Below are positions 9,517-18,207 of a stretch of 64,000 nucleotides of DNA, piece by piece (position 1 is the stretch's first letter; each line of letters starts with the position of its first letter). Location: positions 1 through 64,000 of the forward strand of contig JAFQTT010000003.1 of assembly GCA_017408885.1 (NCBI GenBank). Reading direction: 5' to 3'. Position numbers and translations under genes: made by a program. This DNA is from Methanocorpusculum sp. Lineage in GTDB: Archaea; Halobacteriota; Methanomicrobia; Methanomicrobiales; Methanocorpusculaceae. The notes beneath the pieces were generated by a model that saw only the letters and a program-made list of their open reading frames with translations, made no database searches and had not been told where the DNA came from.

Positions 9517-9957
9517 TTACTGCTGAACGGATGCATAAATTTCCTGCATCCTCTGTTCAACAGCACGCATCTGCTCGGAAAGCTTACCAAGAGACTCGGT
9601 TAAGCGTTTTCCGGATGCATCCATCTCAGTGATTCTGTCCTTTAAGAAAGCAATTGCCTCCTCAGTGGACTTACCGACTGAGACACCTGCACCGATGCCA
9701 ACAAGCGTATTCTTCGTGTCATGCAGAGTTGCCTTAACAGTAACCCCTCCGCCGAGCGGAAGAAGAACATCAGCCTCACCCTCACAAGCAGCAAGTGCTT
9801 CAAGGGCCTCAATCGAAGAGCGTGCCTCAGCCTTTGCAGCCTCCATAAACTTCAGCTGCTCGGACAGAAGACCATACTGCTCCGAATACTCTGCGGCATA
9901 GGACTGGAGGGATTTAATCTCCTGCTCCAGCGCTGCCTGGTTAGTATTAGTTGTCAT
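9517..9957 (-). CDS. pfdA: Prefoldin subunit alpha
   Basis: A 146-residue protein with N- and C-terminal coiled coils and a central beta hairpin (EADVLLPLGGGVTVKATL and the following GIGAGVSVGKST). This is the alpha-prefoldin layout. Two alpha and four beta subunits form the jellyfish-shaped chaperone that passes unfolded proteins to the thermosome. I choose the ATG at 9957 (MTTNTNQAALEQE); a longer reading from 10062 would overlap most of the LX gene with no family support. It overlaps LX by 11 nt and ends the ribosomal operon. Confidence 0.93.
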   Translation of the reverse strand: MTTNTNQAALEQEIKSLQSYAAEYSEQYGLLSEQLKFMEAAKAEARSSIEALEALAACEGEADVLLPLGGGVTVKATLHDTKNTLVGIGAGVSVGKSTEEAIAFLKDRITEMDASGKRLTESLGKLSEQMRAVEQRMQEIYASVQQ

Positions 9958-10132
9958 CGATACCCTGTACGGACTCGATGCTGATATACTTGCGCTCAAG
10001 TCTGTGCTTGCTTCCAAAAGTTGCAAGAGTAAACTCTCCTGCAAGCTTCTCGGACGGAGCACTGACTACTTTTGTGAAAGGTCTCATCTCACCATCGTTT
10101 AAGAAGCGACCCTTAACCTCGAATTTCGGCAT
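9947..10132 (-). CDS. rplX: Large ribosomal subunit protein LX (L18Ae/eL20)
   Basis: A 61-residue protein beginning MPKFEVKGRFLNDGEMRPF, the standard archaeal LX sequence, with GSKHRLERKYISIESV near the end. It is a structural protein of the 50S subunit. It sits between aIF6 and prefoldin alpha, the classic euryarchaeal order L39e-L31e-aIF6-LX-pfdA. Confidence 0.95.
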   Translation of the reverse strand: MPKFEVKGRFLNDGEMRPFTKVVSAPSEKLAGEFTLATFGSKHRLERKYISIESVQGIDDN

Positions 10133-10144
10133 TTTTAATTCACC

Positions 10145-10816
10145 TCACAGAAATCCAAATACATCTTCAATTCTGCCAAGTTCGAAACCGGTGGTGGTGT
10201 TTCCTGCAAGGTAACCCTTATTATTAATCAGAAGACCGGTTCCGATTAAATTGGAACCCATATTGACCGAGCCGGTACCGACCGGGAAGTCTTCTAACGG
10301 GATTGCCTCTTCCATAGCAGAAATCTCCTCCGGAGCACTGCGTGCCGGAAGAAGAATACCTGCATTGGTACAGGCACAGGTCATACCAACAGTTCCAACG
10401 CCTGCAAAAGACATCGGAATTGTCGGAACCTTCAGGAACTCACCAACCATTCTGCGCATCTCAGAGGACATGTCCGGATGCACAACGGCAAATGAATCGT
10501 TGGTCAGAATTACATTCCCTGCCGCGTTCATCTCTTCTCCGAGGAGAAGGACATCTCCGTATTCCTGGAGAAGGTCAAGTTCTGAATCCTGAATGAGACC
10601 TGATACAACAAATCCGTTGGAATTGCCGGTTAAGAGCAGTCCGATAACAGACGAACCCTGAATAAAGGTCTCAATAACCTCAACTTCCAGGTACTCTGCA
10701 ATCTTGGACTTGAACTCATCCGGAGCATCAATTGGGACGAATGCAATGTCGTCAAAGACACGTGCATAGACACCAATGTTTGGGTCGCCATTCAGTGACA
10801 GGGTGGGATCATCCAT
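10145..10816 (-). CDS. eif6: Translation initiation factor 6 (aIF6)
   Basis: A 223-residue protein with the five-fold repeat of aIF6. It begins near DPNIGVYARVFDDIAFVP, and repeats of the form N-x-x-G-x-L/V are seen at SNGFVVSGLI, NAGILLPA and NKGYLAGNTTTGFE. It binds the 50S subunit and prevents joining with 30S. Length is exactly as expected. It starts 4 nt after the L31e stop and runs into LX. Confidence 0.96.
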   Translation of the reverse strand: MDDPTLSLNGDPNIGVYARVFDDIAFVPIDAPDEFKSKIAEYLEVEVIETFIQGSSVIGLLLTGNSNGFVVSGLIQDSELDLLQEYGDVLLLGEEMNAAGNVILTNDSFAVVHPDMSSEMRRMVGEFLKVPTIPMSFAGVGTVGMTCACTNAGILLPARSAPEEISAMEEAIPLEDFPVGTGSVNMGSNLIGTGLLINNKGYLAGNTTTGFELGRIEDVFGFL

Positions 10817-10820
10817 TTAA

Positions 10821-11084
10821 TTACTCCTCAGCAAGTTCTGCCTGGACCTGTCCGTCGTCGAACTTCATAGCACGAACACGGATGCGTCTTGGCGGTTTCT
10901 GAGATCCGCGTGCCCAGACAGCCTCGTTAATGGACTTGTCGAGCTTGACATCATCACTTTTCATGTGATGCTCAAGGAATCCGCGGATGTCTTTAATTGC
11001 AGCGTTTGCGCGTTTGTAACACGGGACACGCTTTACATCACGAAGCGGGATAATGTAGATCTGTTCTTTTTGTACTTCTACCAT
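10821..11084 (-). CDS. rpl31e: Large ribosomal subunit protein L31e
   Basis: An 87-residue protein whose signatures are [20 protein letters not shown] and [20 protein letters not shown], both diagnostic of L31e. It lies near the exit tunnel of the 50S subunit. It starts 4 nt after the L39e stop and is co-transcribed with its neighbours. Confidence 0.96.
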   Translation of the reverse strand: MVEVQKEQIYIIPLRDVKRVPCYKRANAAIKDIRGFLEHHMKSDDVKLDKSINEAVWARGSQKPPRRIRVRAMKFDDGQVQAELAEE

Positions 11085-11088
11085 TTTC

Positions 11089-11241
11089 TTACACCTTCAG
11101 CGTGCTGCGTCTCCAGCTGCGTCTCTTCGGGTGAGACACAACGTTACGCTTTGTCTTAATCATGACCCAGGCCGGAACTCTGCGGTTCTGCTGGGTTGCC
11201 TTTGCAAAACGAATTTTGCGGCCTTTGGTAAGTTTGCTCAT
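11089..11241 (-). CDS. rpl39e: Large ribosomal subunit protein L39e
   Basis: Reading the minus strand from the ATG at 11241 gives a 50-residue, very basic protein starting [20 protein letters not shown] and ending [11 protein letters not shown], which matches archaeal L39e along its length. It lines the peptide exit tunnel. It lies 2 nt after the PP-loop gene and 4 nt before L31e. Confidence 0.95.
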   Translation of the reverse strand: MSKLTKGRKIRFAKATQQNRRVPAWVMIKTKRNVVSHPKRRSWRRSTLKV

Positions 11242-11243
11242 GG

Positions 11244-11837
11244 TTAGTTCACCACTTTTTTTCTAATAACCAATGACTGCTCATGATTCTTCGGGAACAA
11301 AGGAACATAGTCAATTCCCCGGCGAATCATTTCAGTTCTGATTTCACTTTCATAGTCTCCGTTTGCGATTTCTCCAGTTTCGCCGTAGGCGATTTCGTAG
11401 AATCTCTCTGCGAGACGTATGATTTCGGTTTTTCCGATTCCAAGAAGCGGGCGCACATAACTTACGCCGTACTTCATCTCAAGGCTCTGTACTTCAGAGT
11501 GTGTCCTCATAGGAACTCTGTCATCTCGCCGCGTTCCATCAGCGACCACCTCATATTCTTGGGCTGCAGCACCGAGAGACCGTCGGTGGATTTCATTGAT
11601 TGCGTTTGCGGGATGTCCATCCTGGACAATCATATTTACGACTTCATCAAGGAAACCTGGCGCAAAGGTCAGTTTCTTCCAGGGGAAACCTAACTCCTTT
11701 GCCGCCGCTTCGATAGAAGGGACAGCATGGTTTTCGTCGAAAACAAAGGTCAGTAACTCTACCTCATAATCCCTTGCAAGAAGGGTTGCTGCAAGACTGC
11801 TGTCTTTGCCGCCGCTGTAGAGAACACCTGCTTTCAT
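11244..11837 (-). CDS. PP-loop ATPase (alpha-hydrolase superfamily), likely RNA-modification related
   Basis: A 197-residue protein with the N-terminal PP-loop [14 protein letters not shown], which binds ATP and adenylates a substrate. Further conserved parts are [12 protein letters not shown] and [19 protein letters not shown]. It resembles archaeal proteins often annotated as tRNA methyltransferase or thiolation-type subunits, but the true substrate is unknown. It overlaps the PDCD5-like gene by 1 nt (TAATG) and precedes L39e by 2 nt, inside a ribosomal operon. That suggests a ribosome- or tRNA-related job (inference). Confidence 0.75.
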   Translation of the reverse strand: MKAGVLYSGGKDSSLAATLLARDYEVELLTFVFDENHAVPSIEAAAKELGFPWKKLTFAPGFLDEVVNMIVQDGHPANAINEIHRRSLGAAAQEYEVVADGTRRDDRVPMRTHSEVQSLEMKYGVSYVRPLLGIGKTEIIRLAERFYEIAYGETGEIANGDYESEIRTEMIRRGIDYVPLFPKNHEQSLVIRKKVVN

Positions 11838-12178
11838 TAAACCCTGCGGATGTTAAATTCCTTTTTCTGGGGTACAATCTGTGCTAACAGATTCTTGAGC
11901 TGTTCATCGGTAATTTTCTGACGAAGGCGTCCGGACTGGGCAAGAGAGACAATCTGCTGCTCAATGGATGCGGCGAACTCCGGCTTGGTGATGCGGATAG
12001 TGTTTAAGCGCTCACGTGCTGCCGGCTCCATAACCTGCATGAGTACAGACTGAATCTGTGCCTGCATCTGCTGCTGACGCTGAAGCTGTTCCTGTTCTGC
12101 CATCTGCTGCTGCTGCATCTGCATCATGCGCTGACGGCGAAGTTCTGCGAGTTCTGCATCGTCTCCCATTCTTTTCAC
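11837..12178 (-). CDS. PDCD5-family DNA-binding protein
   Basis: A 113-residue protein with a Gln/Met-rich N-terminal helix and the PDCD5 core AARERLNTIRITKPEFAASI, ending KKEFNIRRV. Archaeal members are small helical proteins reported to bind double-stranded DNA; the cellular role is unclear. It follows S19e in the usual archaeal arrangement and overlaps the next gene by 1 nt. Confidence 0.92.
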   Translation of the reverse strand: MKRMGDDAELAELRRQRMMQMQQQQMAEQEQLQRQQQMQAQIQSVLMQVMEPAARERLNTIRITKPEFAASIEQQIVSLAQSGRLRQKITDEQLKNLLAQIVPQKKEFNIRRV

Positions 12179-12197
12179 CTGTATTTTATGTCAGTGT

Positions 12198-12647
12198 TTA
12201 GTACTTTGCAAGGCCCGGTGCTGCCTTGACTGCCTCTTCCTTTAAGGAGTGTGCGATGTTGTCAAGGAACTTGCGGCCTTTTGCGGAAACTGCTCTGCCG
12301 TCGGTAACTTTTTCGATGAAACCTGCTGCTTCGAGCTGCTGCATGACTTTACGTGCGATGCTTCCGCTTCCTTTTCTGAAGTGGGACGGCTTGCTGCCGC
12401 GGTCCTGCATACCACCGTAGACGGTACGCATGCGCTCGACACCAATCGGGCCGTCAACATAGATTCTGCGCAGCACTGCTGCGGAACGGATGTACCACCA
12501 GTCTGGATTCTCTGGCGGCATCTGCTTGTGTACTCCAGTTTTAACAAACTCTGCCCACTCTGGTGCCTGGATCTCAGAAACGTTCTTGAGTTCCTCTGCA
12601 ACCTTGTTGATCAGGTCGTTTGCTGGAATGTCAAATACTGTAGTCAT
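12198..12647 (-). CDS. rps19e: Small ribosomal subunit protein S19e
   Basis: A 149-residue protein starting [20 protein letters not shown] with the S19e core [20 protein letters not shown] and [12 protein letters not shown] choose the ATG at 12647; a reading from 12722 would add 25 residues with no family support and would cross the hairpin at 12670-12687. It heads the operon running down to prefoldin alpha. The leader carries that hairpin. Confidence 0.95.
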   Translation of the reverse strand: MTTVFDIPANDLINKVAEELKNVSEIQAPEWAEFVKTGVHKQMPPENPDWWYIRSAAVLRRIYVDGPIGVERMRTVYGGMQDRGSKPSHFRKGSGSIARKVMQQLEAAGFIEKVTDGRAVSAKGRKFLDNIAHSLKEEAVKAAPGLAKY

Positions 12648-12669
12648 TAGACAAACCTCACTGTAAGCC

Positions 12670-12687
12670 TCGTGCCTTTCGGCACGA
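12670..12687. other. Perfect 7-bp hairpin in the S19e/MBL divergent region
   Basis: TCGTGCC (12670-12676) and GGCACGA (12681-12687) are perfect inverted repeats around the loop TTTC. It lies 22 nt upstream of the S19e ATG and 126 nt before the ATG of the divergent metallo-hydrolase. It could be an RNA element in the ribosomal operon leader or a protein-binding site. Confidence 0.5.
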
Positions 12688-12813
12688 TTTGTTATGGGCA
12701 CGGATGTCCATAACGATGACATTAACAGTCTTTACATGTTAGACCTCAGACATAATATACTTGACGCCGCCAGAGAAGATATATCTAACTTTCAAGACAC
12801 CGAATATATCTGT

Positions 12814-13608
12814 ATGAGACTGACAGTCCTTGTGGATAACAATACTAATATCGACAAATACTACCTCGGAGAGCCTGCGCTTTCATATTATATCGAGGAC
12901 GGAGACGAGAAGATTCTCTTCGACTGCGGATATTCTGATGTCTTTTTGCAGAATGCAGAGCGCATGAGAATCGATATCTCAGCAGTGAACACGGTTGTTC
13001 TCTCGCACGGACATGACGATCACACAGGAGGTCTGCCGCACCTGATTCGCGTACTCCCTCATGCGCGCCTGATTACCCACCCGGACACTTTAGCCGAAAA
13101 GCAGTACGAAGACGGCAGAAACGCCGGGTCGATGCTTCGGGAAAGTGACATTCCATATGAGATATCCCTCTCAAAAGAGCCGCAGAAGGTGTCAGAACAT
13201 CTGACGTTCCTTGGCGAGATTCCGGAGACAAATGATTTCGAGAAGCGCGTTTGGTTCGGTGTGCATGATACAGGCGGGCGCTTCGAGCCGGACTTTGTGA
13301 TGGAGGATTCAGCACTTGTTTACGAGACAGAGGATTCAATCTATATTATTACAGGATGCTCGCATGCTGGAATCTGTAATATAATAGAGTACGCGAAGTC
13401 TCTTTTCAAAAAGCCGGTCAGAGGAATTATTGGCGGCTTCCACTTAAAAACCGTAAATGAGAGAGTTGAAAAAACAATCGAGTACCTGTCATCTCTCAAT
13501 TTAGAAGAACTCTATCCATGTCACTGCACATCCTTTGCCGTACGCTCCGCGATTCATCAGAAAATCCCTGTTGGAGAAGTCGGCGTTGGCATGAAACTTG
13601 AGTGGTAA
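12814..13608 (+). CDS. Metallo-beta-lactamase-fold hydrolase (COG1237 type)
   Basis: A 264-residue protein with the metal-binding motif SHGHDDHTGG (residues 64-73), then GCSHAG and GGFHL further on, and YPCHCTS at the C-terminus. The family includes archaeal enzymes linked to dihydropterin or beta-RFAP metabolism, but the exact reaction here is not certain. I choose the ATG at 12814 (MRLTVLVDNN), the normal family start; the longer reading from 12694 has no family support. It stands alone, divergent from S19e. Confidence 0.82.
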   Translation: MRLTVLVDNNTNIDKYYLGEPALSYYIEDGDEKILFDCGYSDVFLQNAERMRIDISAVNTVVLSHGHDDHTGGLPHLIRVLPHARLITHPDTLAEKQYEDGRNAGSMLRESDIPYEISLSKEPQKVSEHLTFLGEIPETNDFEKRVWFGVHDTGGRFEPDFVMEDSALVYETEDSIYIITGCSHAGICNIIEYAKSLFKKPVRGIIGGFHLKTVNERVEKTIEYLSSLNLEELYPCHCTSFAVRSAIHQKIPVGEVGVGMKLEW

Positions 13609-13660
13609 ATCACAAGACCACAGTACTTTATCCAATAGAAAACCAATACATATACTGAAA

Positions 13661-14818
13661 ATGTACGCAAAACGTCTTGACAACTTACCCCCGTACTTAT
13701 TTGCACGTATCGACGCCATCAAAGCCCAGAAGCGTGCTGAAGGTGTTGACTTAATCGACCTTGGTGTAGGAGACCCGGACCTTCCGACACCGCCGCACAT
13801 TGTCGATGCGTTATGCGAAGCCGCACGTGACCCGGCAAACCACCACTACCCGGACTACCTTGGAATGCTCGAGTACCGCGAAGCAGTTGCAAAGTGGTAT
13901 GACACCAGATTCGGCGTCAAGCTCGACCCGAAGTCCGAGGTCTTAGCCCTTATCGGTTCCAAAGAAGGAATCGCCAATATCCCGGAAGCATTCGTAAACC
14001 CGGGAGAATATGTCCTCGCCGCAGACCCGGGATACCCGGTTTACAAGACCTCCACCCTCTTTGCCGAAGGAAAATGTCACTTAATGCCGCTCTTAGAAGA
14101 GAACAACTTCCTCCCGGACTACGACGCAATCCCGAAAGAGGTCGTCCGCGATGCAAAACTCATGTTCATCGGATACCCGAACAACCCGACAGGCGCAGTC
14201 GCACCGATGAAGTTCTTCGACGAGACCGTTGAGTTTGCAAAGAACAACGACATCATCGTCGTCCACGACAACGCATACTCCGAAATCTCATATGACGGAT
14301 ACGTAGCCCCGTCCTTCCTCCAGGCATCAGGCGCTATGGATGTGGGAATTGAATGTCACTCCTTATCCAAGACATACAACATGACCGGATGGCGTGTCGG
14401 AATGGCCTGCGGAAACAAAGACTTAATCAGCGCATTCGGACGTGTCAAGACCAACATCGACTCAGGTGTCTTCGATGCAGTCCAGAAAGCAGCAATCACC
14501 GCATTAACCGGACCGCAGGACTGCGTTAAAAACGCATGCGCAATCTATCAGGAACGCAGAGATGCCTTAGTCGAAGGTCTTCGCTCCCTTGGATTCAACG
14601 TCTTTGTACCAAAAGCCACCTTCTACGTCTGGATGAAGGTCAACGACTCTGCAGCATTCACCGAGAAGATGATCAACGAAGCAGGAATCGTTGTAACCCC
14701 TGGAAACGGATTCGGCCCGAACGGCGAAGGCTACGTACGCTTTGCCATCACCAGAACCGTTGACCGCATCAATGAGGCAATCGAGCGCATGAAAGCATGC
14801 GGCCTTAGAGGAAACTAA
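13661..14818 (+). CDS. dapL: LL-diaminopimelate aminotransferase
   Basis: A 385-residue class I/II PLP aminotransferase. Visible motifs are DLGVGDPDLPTP near the N-terminus, GYPNNPTGA, and the PLP lysine in HSLSKTYNMTGWRVG. It converts tetrahydrodipicolinate directly to LL-2,6-diaminopimelate. The assignment to DapL rests on sequence character plus lysA starting 1 nt downstream; a general aspartate-type aminotransferase is the alternative. The start is the ATG at 13661 (MYAKRLDNLPPY). Confidence 0.88.
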   Translation: MYAKRLDNLPPYLFARIDAIKAQKRAEGVDLIDLGVGDPDLPTPPHIVDALCEAARDPANHHYPDYLGMLEYREAVAKWYDTRFGVKLDPKSEVLALIGSKEGIANIPEAFVNPGEYVLAADPGYPVYKTSTLFAEGKCHLMPLLEENNFLPDYDAIPKEVVRDAKLMFIGYPNNPTGAVAPMKFFDETVEFAKNNDIIVVHDNAYSEISYDGYVAPSFLQASGAMDVGIECHSLSKTYNMTGWRVGMACGNKDLISAFGRVKTNIDSGVFDAVQKAAITALTGPQDCVKNACAIYQERRDALVEGLRSLGFNVFVPKATFYVWMKVNDSAAFTEKMINEAGIVVTPGNGFGPNGEGYVRFAITRTVDRINEAIERMKACGLRGN

Positions 14819-14819
14819 G

Positions 14820-16127
14820 ATGAAACTCAACCTCCCAACCTCCCTTTCTATCCAGAACGGACACCTCTTCTGCGGAGGCGCTGACTGCGTCAAACTCGCA
14901 GAAGAGTTCGGCACCCCGCTCTACGTCACAGACGAAAACCACATCATCGAAAACTTCCGCCGCTATGAAGCAGCCTTAAAGAAGTACACCGACAACGTCC
15001 AGCTTCTCTACGCCGCAAAGGCAAACGAGAACCCGGTAATCATGAGAACCGTTGCCGCAGAAGGAGCAGGCGCTGACGTCTTCTCCCTCGGAGAAATGAG
15101 AGCAGCCCTCGAAGCAGGAATGCCTGCTGAAAAACTCCTCTTCAACGGGAGCTCCAAAACAGAAGCAGACCTTCGTGCAGCAATCGAAAACGGAATCAAA
15201 ATCTCAGTCGACTCCGTAGACGAACTCCGCCAGATTGACGCAATCAGCAAAGAACTCAAAAAGCAGGTCAAGATTGGATTCCGCTGCAACCCGGAAATCG
15301 ACGTTCCAACCCATCCAAAGATTGCAACAGGAATCAAAAACAGCAAGTTCGGAATCCCGGCAGACATGATCTTAGACGCATACCGCGAAGCACTCTCGAT
15401 GGAGTACGTCGTACCAGTCGGCATGCACTGTCACATCGGATCCCAGATTTTAGAAGTAGAACCGTTTGGAATCGCATGCGGTGTCATCATGAAGGTCGCA
15501 GCAGAGATTACCAAACTCGGCGTCAAACTCGAGTTCGTCGACTTCGGAGGAGGACTTGGAATCCCGTACCACAGAGGAGAAAACGCCGATGCAGCACCAA
15601 CACCGGAAGAGTACGCAGCAGCAGTCATGCCTGTCTTTGTTGAGGCATGCAAAGAAAACGGCATCTCCCCTGCATTCTGGGTTGAGCCCGGACGCTGGAT
15701 GGTTGGCGAGTCCACAGTTCTCTTAACCCGCGTCAACTCAGTCAAAAAAGTCCACAAGACCTTTGTCAACGTGGATGCAGGATTCAACCTCTTAATCCGC
15801 CCTGCAATGTATGACTCATGGCACGAAGTCGTTGTCGCAAACAAAGCAGACGCAGAAGATGACGGAATCTACACCGTAACAGGACCTATCTGCGAGACCG
15901 GAGACATCTTAGCAGACGACAGAAAACTCCCAAAAGTCATTGCCGGAGACTTAATCGCAGTCCTCGATGCCGGAGCATACGGATATGCAATGTCTTCCCA
16001 GTACAACTCCAGACCCCGCTGTGCTGAAGTTCTCGTAAACGCAGGACAGGCAGAACTCATGCGCCGTGCCGAGACATTCGAAGACATGACCAGAAACGTG
16101 GTCATCCCATCCTGGCACAGAAAATAA
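14820..16127 (+). CDS. lysA: Diaminopimelate decarboxylase
   Basis: A 435-residue fold III PLP enzyme. The PLP lysine is in LLYAAKANENPVIM, the glycine-rich phosphate loop is VDFGGGLGIPY, and the C-terminal substrate region is GPICETGDILADD with the later GAYGYAMSSQYN. It makes L-lysine from meso-diaminopimelate in the last pathway step. It lies 1 nt after dapL, and its stop directly abuts the next ATG, so dapL-lysA-rpa are one transcript. Confidence 0.95.
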   Translation: MKLNLPTSLSIQNGHLFCGGADCVKLAEEFGTPLYVTDENHIIENFRRYEAALKKYTDNVQLLYAAKANENPVIMRTVAAEGAGADVFSLGEMRAALEAGMPAEKLLFNGSSKTEADLRAAIENGIKISVDSVDELRQIDAISKELKKQVKIGFRCNPEIDVPTHPKIATGIKNSKFGIPADMILDAYREALSMEYVVPVGMHCHIGSQILEVEPFGIACGVIMKVAAEITKLGVKLEFVDFGGGLGIPYHRGENADAAPTPEEYAAAVMPVFVEACKENGISPAFWVEPGRWMVGESTVLLTRVNSVKKVHKTFVNVDAGFNLLIRPAMYDSWHEVVVANKADAEDDGIYTVTGPICETGDILADDRKLPKVIAGDLIAVLDAGAYGYAMSSQYNSRPRCAEVLVNAGQAELMRRAETFEDMTRNVVIPSWHRK

Positions 16128-17393
16128 ATGATGCACTACGCGCTCGTATCCGACCTGATGACCAGAGAGGAGTTTGAAGAGCGTGTGGAAGAAAAATCAG
16201 CCGCCTTAGGGGGCATCGTCGATGAAGTAACAGCAGCCATGTTAGTCGTTGAAGACTTAGGCCGCAGTCATGTAAAAATCGGAGACATCCCAAAGTCTGA
16301 GGCAGGCATCGTCTCTTTTTTCGGAAAGATTATCGAAATACAGGGCCCTCGCGAGTTCAGGCGCGAAGGAGAAGAACCCGGCATATTAGCAACACTTATC
16401 CTTGGAGATCCAACTGGTACTACAAAGACCACACTCTGGGACGATCAGGCAGCAGCTGTTGCGGAACTCTGTGAAGGCTCAGTTATTGAAGTAATCGCAA
16501 GGCCGCGTTTTGGAAGAAAGGAGGTTTCATTTGTTGCCATGCGAGAGAGTGCGGTCGAAATTGTCGAGACCAAAAAGCCGCCAACATCAGAGGAGCTCAA
16601 AGCACCGTTTGTTGTAAAAATTCTCCACATGCAGCCAGTCCGTGAGATTGCAAAAAAGAACGGAGACGCCGCATACCTTCAGGAGATTCTGGTCGGAGAC
16701 GAGAGCGGAACAACAAGACTTGTTACATGGTCTCCTGAGAACTTCTCGGACGTGGACGAGGGAACATCAGTTTCAATCACAGGTGTTGTTCGAAAAGAGG
16801 ATGACGGAATTGTCGAGTACATCGCACAGGACACAGCAGTCGTCACCCCGCATCCGACACAGGTCTCGGTTCTCACAATAGACGCAGGGGATGTCGAGGA
16901 AGGTCAGATGCCTGTTGTAACAGGCACTGTTTCATCAGTATCAGATGTTCGAACCTTTGTCACCCGCAGAAACACCGAGTCCAGAGTTCGAAACATCAAA
17001 ATAAAAGGCGAGGATGGAGACATCCTCTCTGTCGCCCTCTGGCGTGAAGAGGCTGACAAATTAATCCTCGAAGGAGACAGTGTTGAGATTATAAACGCGG
17101 TAGCCAAACCAAGCAGATTCTCAGGAATCGAGCTGTCTGTTGGAGGCGGATCGATTATAAGAGTTGTTTCCGGCAAGGAAATTCCAGCTGAAATCTCAGG
17201 CCGCGTTGTTCTAAGAAACTTCGGCCTGACACTTGAGAATTCAGAAGGCGTCTATGTACTCATAGGAGACAATCTCCCGGAACCCGGATTTTCTGTCACA
17301 GTCACTGGAACGCTCTGCGGAGTTCGGATGAAGGTTGAGGAAGGCTGGACAAATCCGGAGGATGCCTCAAAGATTCTCGAACTTCTTCGTTAA
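16128..17393 (+). CDS. rpa: Replication protein A-like single-stranded-DNA-binding protein (multiple OB folds)
   Basis: A 421-residue protein with at least three consecutive OB folds, at about residues 55-150, 165-250 and 265-350, and perhaps a fourth at the C-terminus. Each shows the pattern of a hydrophobic strand plus T-x-x-x-L/V-W, as in TGTTKTTLWDD, SGTTRLVTWSP and DGDILSVALWR. No zinc finger is seen. The family protects ssDNA in replication and repair. It directly abuts lysA, which is probably only a shared transcript. Its stop overlaps the convergent regulator's stop by 4 nt (TTAA). Confidence 0.88.
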   Translation: MMHYALVSDLMTREEFEERVEEKSAALGGIVDEVTAAMLVVEDLGRSHVKIGDIPKSEAGIVSFFGKIIEIQGPREFRREGEEPGILATLILGDPTGTTKTTLWDDQAAAVAELCEGSVIEVIARPRFGRKEVSFVAMRESAVEIVETKKPPTSEELKAPFVVKILHMQPVREIAKKNGDAAYLQEILVGDESGTTRLVTWSPENFSDVDEGTSVSITGVVRKEDDGIVEYIAQDTAVVTPHPTQVSVLTIDAGDVEEGQMPVVTGTVSSVSDVRTFVTRRNTESRVRNIKIKGEDGDILSVALWREEADKLILEGDSVEIINAVAKPSRFSGIELSVGGGSIIRVVSGKEIPAEISGRVVLRNFGLTLENSEGVYVLIGDNLPEPGFSVTVTGTLCGVRMKVEEGWTNPEDASKILELLR

Positions 17394-17599
17394 TCCTTTT
17401 GATACTCTAAAATGTCCCCCGGACTGCACCCAAGCGCCTCGCAGATTCCGGCAAGTGTGGAAAACCTAAGTGCCGTTACCTTGTTGTTTTTTATTTTCGA
17501 GAGATTAACATTCGAGATTCCAACAATCTCCGCGAGCTCATTAAGAGACATTTTGCGTTCCACCATGACGCGGTCAAGGTGAAGGATAATTTTTCCCAT
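17390..17599 (-). CDS. XRE/Cro-type helix-turn-helix regulator
   Basis: A 69-residue protein made almost wholly of one HTH domain: LDRVMVERKMSLNELAEIVG then ISNVNLSKIKNNK, ending GDILEYQKD. This is the compact YozG-like type that often accompanies a DUF2975 membrane protein. It overlaps the upstream DUF2975 gene by 1 nt (TGATG). It probably regulates its own operon through the inverted repeat at 18161-18181 (inference). Confidence 0.9.
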   Translation of the reverse strand: MGKIILHLDRVMVERKMSLNELAEIVGISNVNLSKIKNNKVTALRFSTLAGICEALGCSPGDILEYQKD

Positions 17600-18153
17600 C
17601 AGAGAAGCCCTTCCACTTCATCCTCGAGCTCAACACCGTGCGCAAAGAACTGTGTCAGACAGAGCACGATAATCCCCATAATGAGTCCATCCATGCCTCC
17701 GCTTACTTCAACTGCATCAACACCGACTGCAAGTTTGATAACAGAACCCATTACAAAGCCGACTACAGGGATGATTATCGAAAATACTCCAACCCATTTG
17801 AGTTTTCTGATGTTGTCCTTCTGGAACGAAGTTCTTCCTTCGGATTTTTCGATAACCGAATAGATATTGTGAAATATCAGAGCAATCAGGACAAAGATAA
17901 TTACTGCCCCGAATCCATACAGTGAAAATACGGTCAGATCAGGAAGCCCGTTTAGAGAAGGAGTTATGACCTCAAAGCTGTAAGCAGACAAAACAATCAC
18001 ATTTCCAACCGGTTCGAACTCAACGAAATGATGCAGATACTGAGGTGCTGCAAGAGCACAAACCGCTGCTGCTAAAATAAGAGCTGCTGCAACAAAGTGA
18101 GCTATTTCAACGACCTTCGTTGCCACTTTTGCAACTTTGACGAAAGGGAACAT
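17599..18153 (-). CDS. DUF2975-like membrane protein
   Basis: A 184-residue protein with four membrane segments, at about residues 17-36, 70-95, 118-140 and 152-172, and a charged loop VIEKSEGRTSFQKDN. The F-x-x-x-N-I-R-x-L-K pattern after the second helix is typical of DUF2975. Function is unknown; in bacteria the family is paired with small XRE regulators, as here. The start is 7 nt from the first arm of a palindromic operator candidate. Confidence 0.75.
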   Translation of the reverse strand: MFPFVKVAKVATKVVEIAHFVAAALILAAAVCALAAPQYLHHFVEFEPVGNVIVLSAYSFEVITPSLNGLPDLTVFSLYGFGAVIIFVLIALIFHNIYSVIEKSEGRTSFQKDNIRKLKWVGVFSIIIPVVGFVMGSVIKLAVGVDAVEVSGGMDGLIMGIIVLCLTQFFAHGVELEDEVEGLL

Positions 18154-18160
18154 ACATAAT

Positions 18161-18181
18161 ATTTATCGACAAACGATAAAT
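18161..18181. promoter_or_regulatory. Inverted-repeat operator candidate for the XRE regulator
   Basis: ATTTATCG (18161-18168) and CGATAAAT (18174-18181) are perfect inverted repeats around ACAAA. Pairing continues outward with one mismatch (18156-18160 against 18182-18186). It lies directly upstream of the DUF2975-XRE operon, where a dimeric HTH repressor would block initiation. Binding by this XRE protein is inference. Confidence 0.55.
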
Positions 18182-18207
18182 AATATTCGTTTAAAATTAA
18201 AAATAGA

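Noticed and set aside
9957-10062. Upstream extension of prefoldin alpha to 10062
   Set aside because: It would lie within the LX gene in another frame, and the family starts near MTTNTNQ.
12647-12722. Upstream extension of S19e to 12722
   Set aside because: The extra 25 residues are outside the conserved S19e start and pass through the leader hairpin.
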